A DNA stretch of 64,000 nucleotides, from assembly GCA_022496185.1 (NCBI GenBank), contig WTXG01000053.1, forward strand, positions 124,001-188,000, given 5' to 3'. The notes below the pieces were generated by a model, which saw only the letters and a program-made list of their open reading frames with translations, was not told the DNA's origin and ran no database searches. The DNA is from Multifurca ochricompacta. Lineage: Eukaryota; Basidiomycota; Agaricomycetes; Russulales; Russulaceae. The position numbers and the translations under genes were made by a program. Shown here piece by piece: positions 55,827-64,000 of the stretch. Position 1 is the stretch's first letter, and each line of letters starts with the position of its first letter.

Positions 55827-58800
55827 TTAACTGTTCTTGGGCGCTTGGGGATGTCGTAAATGGAACTCCGCAATCAGGTCCGGGGCAGAGATATCCCCGG
55901 CTGGTTCCCATGAGTTGTCAGAGTCTGGGAAACCTCTCCACTTGATCAGGTAATACAACTTGCGCCCTCGGCCTTGCCGCTTGGAGTCTAGAATGCGCTC
56001 CACTTCCCATTCTTCTTCGCCGTCGATAAGGTCAGGCAGGGGTCTCGGGAAATTCTCTCCATGAATGGAGGTTTCCTTGTAAGGGGTCAGAAGCTTGGCA
56101 TGGAAGACTGGATGGATCTTCCATTTCGGCAGCAGTTGCAATTCGTAAGAGATGTCTGACAGCTTCCTTGTGATTTGGAAGGGTCCGTGATGTCAGGGCG
56201 CTAATTTGGCCGAGGGGTGTGACGTGTGAATATTCCTACCCTCGAGCCATACCCAGTCATTGGTCTGATAAGGTGTGAATGTGCTTGGCTGTGCTGCCAG
56301 AAGCTGTTGTGCCTTTATCAGATTCTCATTGGCTGATTGTCGCAGCTCTTCCCATTGGCCGATCCGTTCAGTTACTGACGGGACATTGATGGGCTTCTCT
56401 GTCCATGTGGTGCGTGGAGTCCAGCCCATGATAAGGGAGAAAGGGGTGGATTTTGTCGTTCCATTGGGCCATGAATTGTGAGCGAATTCTGTGGTTGACA
56501 GCCATTCTGCCCAATCGTCTTGCCTGCCGTTGCACCAAAATCGGAGATACTGTTCCAACCATTGGTTCGTCTGCTCAGACTGTCCGTCTGTCTGTGGATG
56601 GTATGCCGTTGATGTTATGACCCTACTCTTTTTCCTGACCCTGCACACCATGCCTTATTCTTTGCACCATCCTTGATCTCCTCCTTCTCTGGACCACTCT
56701 TTGATGCCCTTGGCCTGTTGCCTTGGGACCTTCCTTGATGCCTGTGGCCTGTGTGCCCAGGACCCTACCCTGATTCCTGTGACATTGTTCATAGGACTGA
56801 CCTCCCATGCTGCCATTTACACCTAACCTGCTGGTAGTTATGCTGCTACACTGTTGGATGTACACCACCCTTCCTTGTTGCCTTGGCTTATGCCTTGGCC
56901 ACTGCTCCTGACCCTGTCCCTGTGCTTGACACCCATAGGAACCCCTGACATTGTCCCTGCCAATCTGACCAGTCCAGACAACTAGACGACTTTGGCTTGT
57001 ACTTGACCCTCTGCCAGTCATGTGACTCCTGGCCATGTGATCCTTGGCCATGTGATCCTTGACCATGTGATCCCTGACCATGTGACTTTGGACCATGTGA
57101 TCCCTGACCCTGATCACAGCATCTTCATCTGATCATTTACCCCTTTCTGATCACATGGCCCATCTGGCTTATCATTCGCTTCTCAGATTCCTGTGGGAGT
57201 ATTCCCACATCCACCCTGACTCCTGTGGGACCTGTTATCTCCCCATTTACCCCTGACCCTGGTGGGAATCCTCCCACACTGATATGACTCCTGTGGGGCT
57301 GTCCCACATGATTATGCTTCTGATAAGGCTTATCCTTATCATGGACTATATTTGACATCTTATCTGCTATTGGATGATAAGGACTCTGACCCTGTTCCTG
57401 ATTAGCTACAAACCAGATCCCCATACAGTATATAAGACCCTGTAGACAGTTTGTACAACCCTAGATTTGACCTCTTGTGCCTTCAGCCTAGAGATCTTAG
57501 ACCCCAATACATCAGAAGTCTTTTCCCCCTTTTTTGCGTCCTTGAGATCCCTGCAGGGACCCCCATTGCCTCTGGCAATGGGTGTGTACCCTTCCCTTTG
57601 AATCCCTCTGCCACTCCCCGAAGGCTCCAGTGTGCTTGGTGTGCTTCCGGCACAGCAACTGGGCCCTGTCCCCACTTAACAGCCTTAGGGGATTAGCTCC
57701 CTTTGGCTGGCTCATCCCGTCTCCCTCTGTGCTTGATTATAGCACCAAACCTTAACCGATCCCGAAGCTAGACAGTGCCCAGAGTCTAGCCTTATTGTGC
57801 TAGGCTTGTGGCTGAGGTAATGGACCCGCGCTGACCCGTGCACGCCGCACAGAACGCTCCGCTGAGCGTAACAGTCGAGATATTCTGCGTGATGTCCAGC
57901 ATCTTGCATAAGGCTCTCGCAAATGCCGATGTAAAACAGGTATCTCGGTCAGAGATGATCTTTTTAGGGAGTCCGTAGTGACGGTATACGTGGTTCAGGT
58001 ATAGTTTCGCCACTCCTTCAGCTGTGATAGTTTCGTTGCAGGGAATGAAGAGGGCCGCTTTGGAGCAATCATGGTCTGTGATTGTAAGGATAGTGTCGAA
58101 GCCTTGTGATTTGGGCAGCTTGACAATGAAGTCCATGGCGATGGTCTGGAAAGGAGTCGATGTACTGGGAGTAATGGGAGCATTGGTGGGACTTTTGGGT
58201 GTGTTCACCTTGTTTGCTTGACATGCTGCGCATCCTCATACGTAGCTCTCAATGTCTTTTTTCATATTGGGCCACCAATAGTCTCTCTTGGCCAGGGCGT
58301 AAGTGTTGGCGATGCCTGGATGGCCAGCAGAGGGAAGGTCGTGATGAAAATGGATCACCCCCCTCTTAATGTTGTCACCACCGGTGACAACGAGTTGATC
58401 CCCATCTTTCCACCAAAGACCGCTGATTCTTTTAAGTTGTGAGCGTCAGCCCATGAATGACACAGGTCTTGGTTCATATTTTGGGAAACTTGTGCCCAAA
58501 GGTCCATGTCATGGAGACTGACGACGGCCGTTTGGCAAATACCTCTTCTGGGAGGACAGTGATGTCATTATTGTCATCTTCCCCTGTATGCATATCTGGT
58601 CTGCGCGATAATGCATCTGCTCTAGCATTCTGGCTCCCAGCAATGTGTTTCAACGTGAAGTTATATTCTTCTAACTCCAAGACTTCTCGTGCTACACGCC
58701 GGCTGATCTTGTGGGGTTCCTTCCAGTATAAGAGGTTGGAATGATCAGTGTGAATGATGGTCTTATGAGGGGTGCCTGCCAAATAGGGTCGCCAGTGTCG

Positions 58801-60452
58801 CAGCGCCTTGACTATGGCTAAAAGCTCCCTATCCCAGATGTCGTAGTTCCTCTCAGCAGGGGAGAAGGTTTCGGAATAGTACGCCACTGGGTGGAGTACT
58901 TGTGCGGCGTCTCTCTGGTATAATACTGCCCCATTCGCAAAGTGCGAGGCGTCCACTTCTACTTCAAAGGGCGGCCTAGGTCTGGTTGGATAAGTACTGG
59001 CTCTGAGCCAACGAGGGCCCTAATCTGTTCAAATGCCTGCTGCTGTGCGGCTCCCAATGCCATGGTACATCCTTTTTCAACAGGTCGTTCAGTGGTCGTG
59101 CAATGCCTGAAAACCCCTTGACGAATCGTGGTAAAAGTTACAGAATCCGATGAACGATCGGACGTCCTTGACACAGGTGGCACAGGCCACTCCCGGATTC
59201 CCTGTACTTTAATGGGATCCATGCGTACTTGTCCTCCTTCCAGTATGACCCCAGGTATTCAACGCTCCGCTGTTCGAAGGAGCATTTGGCGGCTTGAGAT
59301 AGAGATCATGTTCATGCAGTATATCCAACACCTGATGTACACGACTTCGGTGGTGGTCCAGGTCATCTGGGGTGGCTACTAGAATGTTGTCCATATAGAC
59401 CACTACTTCTCCTGTGAGAATGAGATCACGGAAGATGTGGTTCATCATTGCCTGGAATGTTGCTGGCGAGTTTGTGAGGCCGAAGAACATAACATTGGGT
59501 TCAAACAACCCTTGATTTGTCTTGAACGCCGCTTTGCACTGGTCACCTTCCTTGATCCTGACGTTGTTATAACCCCATCGCACGTCCATCTTTGAGAAGA
59601 GGGACTTATCCCTCATGGTGTCAATAAGTTCGGAGATGAGTGGCAGGGGGTAGGCGTTTTTCACGGTGTATGTGTTAATTCGCCGATAATCCTGGACTGG
59701 TCGCAGCTTGCCATCCTTCTTTTGATGAAGAAGAAGGGTGAAGCGTACTGCGACTTGGACGGGCGAATGTATCCTTTTGCCAAATGTTCTTCCAGGAACT
59801 CCGTCAATGCCACCTGCTCAGACTGGGACAGTGGATAGATTTTGCAATCTATTGCTGTTGGCGCATCAGGGAGTAAGTCTATGGCGTGGTCCCATGGTCT
59901 GGAAGGTGGAAACGCTGGGATTCTTCCTGGAAAACACCTTCCAATGCCGATGGTAGGTACTCGGCACTACATCGCTGTATGTTTTTTCCGCCTGCCCTTG
60001 TACTGCTTTTGGGCTAGTTCCGATGCTTTAGTAGCGTAACAGGTCCTGGGTCTTCCCTCCCGCTCATGGCTTTTATTTGGGTGTCTGACTGCATAGTCAT
60101 AGCCTATCGACTGATGATAGTGGGATATGATTCTTTATCCATTGTCGCGTCAGCCCAGTTGATCTTTGGCTCGAACGCGGCAAGCCACGGATACCCTAAG
60201 ATGAGATCTTCGTCTCCCAGATCCGTAATCAGGAAACGAATGTTCTTCATGGTTCTCCAACCTGGACCTCAGATCCGTGTAATGAGTATTTTTCCAGGCA
60301 GTTGGCCGTTCCATCGATGTTCCAAATGTTCTTTTCCTGGGGAAGTGCCAGCCGTCCCAACCCATTGCCTTGATTAGTCGTGGGTGAATAAAATTGTCTG
60401 TGGCTCCGAGTCCACTAAATATCTCGATCGGCTGTCCTCTGTGTAGTTTCAA
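55827..60452 (-). pseudogene. Gypsy pol: protease, RT, RNase H, integrase, chromodomain
   Basis: Polyprotein in broken pieces. The protease region (60452-60150) has GATDNFIHPRLI, but the catalytic Asp-Ser-Gly reads out of frame. Reverse transcriptase (59664-59209) has [13 protein letters not shown] and VYMDNILV, where Asn replaces the second Asp of the usual YxDD box. RNase H (58956-58474) has DASHFANGAVLYQ and HTDHSNLLYW. Integrase has YALAKRDYWWPNM, FIVKLPKSQGFD, and, beyond the nested LTR, STAYHPQTDGQSEQTNQWLEQYL. The chromodomain is 55980-55860 (EWEVERILDSK, YLIKWRGFPDSDNSWEP). In-frame TGA stops at 56193-56195 and 58236-58238 lie where the family has a basic residue. Confidence 0.9.
56613..57873 (+). 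mobile_element. 1.26-kb solo LTR inside the Gypsy integrase
   Basis: Runs from TGTTATGACCC to GAGCGTAACA on the plus strand, splitting integrase between QNIST and AYHPQTDG. The flanks GTTGA (56608-56612) and GTCGA (57874-57878) form a 5-bp target duplication with one C/T difference, at a CpG. A TATA box (GTATATAAGACC) lies at about 57428. The 5' part has a tandem repeat of about 16 bp (GACCATGTGATCC units, about 57008-57105). Not similar to the 588-bp LTR family, so it belongs to another element whose internal part is gone. Confidence 0.85.
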
Positions 60453-60539
60453 AATGGACTGGTATTTTCAATGATTTGAATCGACTAGCATACACAGAGG
60501 TAACATGGAGTGCTCGTGCCCAGGCCGATGGGTTTGAGC

Positions 60540-62041
60540 CTAACAAAAATCCTTCTTTGCAAACGCCTTTTCTACTAGTATGGCACGCACTTCCTCACTT
60601 TCCTTCATCATGTTGGCCCATATATCCTGAGCCTTCTCTTCTTTTGTCCGCTTGTCCACGGTGGGGGGGTTGTTCTGAACGGGGTGTTCTGGTGCCACCG
60701 TGGCGACAGCAACTCGTGCTCCCTTCTTGGGACAGTCCCGGGACATATGTCCCAATGCTCTACAACGGAAGCAGCGCCCTTCTTTCATTAGTGTCTGCCG
60801 CTCGTCTTCCGTAAGTGCTGCCCGAGCTCGGGCCCGGTCTGCAGAGGTATCCATAGCGTTTGGATCCCTCTGGCCATGTGGCGCGGGCTTCACTCCGAAC
60901 GCTGTCTTCCACTGGTCTCGGGTCTTTCCTTTTTTGGTGTCAACTCCAAACCTTGTCTGGAAGTCAAGGTAGTCTTGTTGCTGCCTCCGAGCGGCGTCAA
61001 CCCAAGTATCCCAGTCGTGGGGTGATGAAACTGAATAATATTTTTGACCAGGGGGTTGGGCAAACCTTGTGAAAAGAGGTCCAACATTGCCTCTTCGTCC
61101 GTGTCATAGCCAGCCCTGTTGGCTAGACTTCTGAACTTGGCGACGTATGCGTCAAGTTCTCCCTTCTCCATTCTGAGGGACTTTAGTTCCCGGGCTGCCT
61201 TCTGCTTGGCCTGCCCATCCGTGAAGGCATCCTTAAACCGCTCAGCGATGGTCTCCCAAAGACCTTCACTAGTGGTACGACGCCCACTTTCGACTTGTTC
61301 ATTCAGCCATTCCAGCTGTTCCATAGTCCAGTCGTCAACCGCATCCCCCCGAATCAGGGAAAGGAACAGATTGGCTCGTTGAAAGGGGTTGACAATCTGC
61401 GGGACGTCATGGTTGAAGTTTTTAAAGGTTGTGAACTCCAACATGAACTTTTTGCTCTGTGAGTGGTCCCCAGTGAATGTTTGGGGAAGCACTCCTGACA
61501 ATCATCCAGACGGGGGAGGAATGTTTGGTGGTGCCGCCACTGGGGCTGGTGGGGCGGGGTCTGGAAGTTGGGCGGCAATGGTGGACATGTTTGGGGTGAT
61601 GGTGTTGGTGGATTGAATAGAGATCTGGGGAGTTGTCAAAGCAGGGGCTCTGAACGTGACAACTTCGGGTGCAACTGGGGCTGTAGACGACGCTAATACC
61701 AGTGCTTCTTCGCTATGTTCTTCTATGTACTCCTCTGGTTTGGAGTCCGTAACAATGGCCGGAGGGTTTTCTCTCCACGGGCCTAGTCCAAATTCAGGTG
61801 GGGCAGGTCTGGTTGTAACCCAAGAGTTTTGACTGTCCGAGTATCGGATACAATACCAAACTCTTTTCTCTTCGTCGTATTCTACCGGTTGGTATCTTCC
61901 GTCGTGATAGACGTAGTATCCAAACTCAGTCTCAAAGTCTTTCCAGGCGGCAGAGCCAAGTACTTGCTGTGAAAGATTATTCTCGTCTCTGCGTTCGATG
62001 AGTTCTTCCCGGAAGAGGGTCTGACTGCGGCTGGAAGCCAC
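60540..62041 (-). pseudogene. Gypsy gag
   Basis: Three pieces: 62041-61502 (N-terminal part with WKDFETEFGYYVYHDGRY and a Pro-rich end), 61501-60890 (capsid-like region, QTFTGDHSQSKKFMLEF, LDAYVAKFRSLANRAGYD) and 60893-60540 (CCHC nucleocapsid knuckle CFRCRALGHMSRDCP). The first two are in one frame, separated only by TGA at 61504-61502, consistent with a CGA to TGA change. The third follows a frame change near 60900-61010. The frame begins with GTG at 62041, 20 bp after the LTR; no in-frame ATG precedes it in the leader, so the start codon may be mutated. Confidence 0.85.
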
Positions 62042-62047
62042 TGTGAG

Positions 62048-62058
62048 AGACTCGACTT
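62048..62058 (-). other. Self-priming primer-binding site (11 nt)
   Basis: Minus strand: two bases after the 5' LTR end comes AAGTCGAGTCT. It is the exact reverse complement of AGACTCGACTT at 62293-62283 in the same LTR. That stretch starts about 34 bp after a TATATAAG box (62327-62320), so it is the predicted mRNA 5' end. An 11-nt match between mRNA 5' end and primer site is the arrangement known for Tf1 self-priming. Confidence 0.8.
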
Positions 62059-62060
62059 GA

Positions 62061-62649
62061 TGTTACGTCCGGTGTGAGACGTTCTGCACGACTTGTGTGA
62101 CAGCTTCGTTCGTGTGTTCAGATAAGAGACCAATAAGACCTCTTGGAGTGTGAGTGGATGAGTCAAAGTCAACGGGGCTGCTCCCGAGTGACAATGTTGA
62201 GCGGAAAGTGCCAAAAGCACTGAGATGATCGAGTCAGAGGTTTCAAGGGGAAGTCCAGAAGACAAACACCGATGTATTCAATAAGTCGAGTCTGAGGTCT
62301 ACATTGTAGTTACAGCGGACTTATATATGTAATCGAATGGGTGTCTACGAGATAAGAGAATGGAGTCATGTGGGCCCAAATATACGAAAGCGAAGGGCGT
62401 AAAGCCTAGCTTCTGATAGGGAACTAAGTAAGTGTCCGGTCGTACAATAAGGGATAAGAGATAAGAGAAAAGGAGTCAATCACAGACAAAGCGAGGCAAA
62501 CAGAGACAAAGTCAATCACGGGGAAGGAAGTAAAGCATGTGACGGATCCCAGGAAGGGGACGTGATCAGGAAATGTAAGGTAGGGGGACAGGTAGGGTCG
62601 TTGCTGGGGATCATGAAGAAAATCGGGTTGCTAGGCAGGGGTCGTAACA
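62061..62649 (-). repeat. Gypsy 5' LTR
   Basis: 589 bp, TGTTACGTCC...GGTCGTAACA on the plus strand. It holds the minus-strand promoter (TATATAAG at 62327-62320). It keeps more CpG sites than the 3' LTR. Confidence 0.95.
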
Positions 62650-62654
62650 GGGTG

Positions 62655-63649
62655 CTGGTTCTTTGCTCTTGCCTTTGTCCCTTGATGGTGGCGCCGGAGT
62701 CGGGGAGGGTGTATAGTAATCTTGTGCCTCTTCATCAGGCATCTCTTCTTCGCTGCTTTCTGTAGCATATGGTGGTTGCGGGCCTTGAGGGGAAGTGGTG
62801 GGTAGAAGAGGTGCCTTTTCGGAAGGCATTCCTCCTGGCGGGGAAGGTGTGGAGGTTCACGTGGTGGTTCTGGACAATGGCGTAGATGGCATTGGGGGTG
62901 GTGCTGGAGCAGGAGGTGGTGGTGCCGGGGCTTGTACTTGCTGTGATGCAATAAAGCGCAGCACTTTACTGTAGACTGTAATGTTAGGGTCTACAAATTT
63001 GACATTCCGCTCAACCGAGACGGAATTCTTGTGCGGCCAATATATTCTGTGTGCATGAGTACTATCAGCATCGTATCCAACCCAGTGTGCTTCGATGCCG
63101 CATGCGTCTAGTTTTGAGCCTGCATCTGAGTGGACCCAAATGCGTTGTCCCCATTCTGGAACATTTGATAAATTAGGCTTGCTGCTGTAGAGCTTCTCGA
63201 AGGGGTTGTTGTGCCAAGAGCCCTAGTGGAGGTGCGGTTTTTCAGCCAAACCGCGTGAAAGAGTGCCTTGCCCCAAAGATATTTGGGCAGGCCAGAGTGG
63301 TGGAGGAAAGCCCGCACATGCTCGAGGAGTCTGCAGTTCAGAGATTCTGTGACTCTGTTGTGCTGCAGGGTGTTGTGGGTTGTGAGACGTCGTTCTGTGC
63401 CTTGTTGTTGCAAGAGTTTGGTGAATTCTGATCCAGTGAATTCGCCACCGCGATCAGATCTAAGAGCCTTGATAGTCGCTCCATGTTGTGTCTGCGCCCA
63501 AGCTGCAAAGGTGCGATAAGCTGAAAGGGTCTCATCCTTGGTGCACAGGACGTTGATTCGCGTGAAGCGAGTGTGATCATCTGTAAAAGTCACATAATAT
63601 CTCCTTCCTCCAAGGCTGGCTATAGGTGAGGGTCCCCAGACATCAGAGT
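62655..63649 (-). pseudogene. Copia integrase core and C-terminal linker
   Basis: The minus-strand frame at 63593-63108 has TFTDDHTRFTRI, LRSDRGGEFTGSEF and FLHHSGLPKYLWGKAL, the integrase catalytic core of Copia elements (the DDE Asp and following region are visible; the end of the core is frame-shifted near 63215). The linker at 62951-62611 is Pro/Ser-rich and enters the Gypsy LTR. The 5' end is cut by another LTR at 63650. Confidence 0.8.
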
Positions 63650-64000
63650 TGTTACGTCCGGTGCGGGACGTTCCACACGACTTGTGTGACAGCGTTCGTT
63701 CGTAATCAGATAAGGGACCAATGAGACCCCTTGGAGTTTAGATGGGAAGAGTCAAAGTCGACAAGGCTGTACTTGAAGACGATGTTAAGCGGAAAGTACC
63801 AGAAGTACTGAGACAGTCGAGTCAAGTGTTCAAAGGGATGTCCGGAAGACAAGCACCGATGTATTCAATAAGTCGAGTCTGAAGTCTACAGCGTAGTTAC
63901 AGCGGACTTATATACGTAAATCTAGTGGGCGTCTATAGATAAGATAGTCGAGTCAGGTGGGCCCAAATATACGAAAGCGGATGGCGTAAAGCCTAGCTTC
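63650..64000. repeat. Partial LTR of the Gypsy family at window edge
   Basis: Starts TGTTACGTCCGG and follows the 588-bp LTR family for at least 351 bp (shared GTATTCAATAAGTCGAGTCTG and CGTAAAGCCTAGCTTC) with many differences. It interrupts the Copia integrase. Whether it is solo or part of a full element cannot be seen. It keeps many CpG sites. Confidence 0.85.

Larger units (their letters stand above)
53932..62649 (-). mobile_element. Ty3/Gypsy chromovirus, complete with LTRs and TSD
   Basis: About 8.7 kb including a 1.26-kb nested solo LTR. The LTRs (588 and 589 bp) differ at only about a dozen bases. GGGTG at 53927-53931 and 62650-62654 is a perfect 5-bp target-site duplication. Order on the minus strand: LTR, primer-binding site, gag with CCHC knuckle, protease region, reverse transcriptase, RNase H, integrase, chromodomain, an extra zinc-knuckle ORF, polypurine tract, LTR. 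The integrase-then-chromodomain order marks a Tf1/sushi-type chromovirus. Several stops and frame breaks suggest it is inactive now. Confidence 0.93.
50934..64000 (-). mobile_element. Ty1/Copia retrotransposon, split by nested insertions
   Basis: A minus-strand Copia element whose integrase part lies at about 62655-63649 and whose reverse transcriptase-RNase H part lies at 52130-53854. They are separated by the Gypsy element at 53932-62649. A proposed 3' LTR (50934-52065) is itself split by a solo LTR. The 5' part is not visible: another LTR begins inside the integrase at 63650 and the window ends. Gene order integrase then reverse transcriptase identifies Copia. Confidence 0.85.

Overview
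The window looks like an Agaricomycete (mushroom-type basidiomycete) nuclear genome. Genes are dense and on both strands. Introns are many, short (about 45-80 bp) and GT-AG, often with a CTAAC/CTGAC-like branch site. The STAND genes carry a Goodbye-type N-terminal domain, and the accessory part holds chromovirus Gypsy and Copia retrotransposons. No prokaryotic feature, tRNA, rRNA or CRISPR array was recognised. Splice sites below were worked out by eye from reading frame and splice motifs; where the frame closes at every junction the model should be good.

Region 1 (about 1-43 kb) is ordinary genic DNA. In order: three tandem C2H2 zinc-finger genes (1.2-5.8 kb); a KIAA1143/DUF4604-like protein; a transketolase-like TPP enzyme head-to-head with homogentisate 1,2-dioxygenase, whose 3' side holds a decayed partial copy of itself; an AT-hook/Cys-rich protein; a proline-rich protein of unknown function; a divergent beta-tubulin split into 23 exons, four of them 6-16 nt; very-long-chain enoyl-CoA reductase (TSC13); an F-box protein; GET4; two unknown basidiomycete-type proteins; the proteasome chaperone NAS6/gankyrin; a CPSF6/7-like RRM protein; the histone chaperone SPT2; an omega-like GST; a broken Goodbye-NACHT gene on the minus strand; and a wax-synthase-like MBOAT protein.

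Region 2 (44.4-49.2 kb) holds a Goodbye-NACHT-ankyrin STAND (NLR-like) gene. It has about 20 nearly identical 102-bp ankyrin units, the architecture linked in fungi to non-self recognition and rapid repeat turnover.

Region 3 (49.7-64 kb) is a nest of retroelements. A Copia element (minus strand) is split by an 8.7-kb chromovirus Gypsy element with a perfect 5-bp target duplication (GGGTG). That Gypsy element is itself split in its integrase by a 1.26-kb solo LTR. A second solo LTR of the Gypsy family (TSD CAAGG) lies in the Copia 3' LTR, and a further LTR of the family runs off the right edge. The Gypsy element has an 11-nt primer-binding site complementary to its own predicted mRNA 5' end (Tf1-type self-priming) and an extra multi-zinc-knuckle ORF downstream of the chromodomain. 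Every substitution between its two LTRs is a transition at a CpG site, and in-frame TGA stops fit CGA to TGA change, which points to methylated-CpG decay.

A window-wide caveat: about a dozen conserved genes or gene parts are interrupted by the apparent loss of a single base in a short homopolymer run. This looks more like residual assembly indels than a wave of pseudogenes, so products are described as if functional while the breaks are listed.
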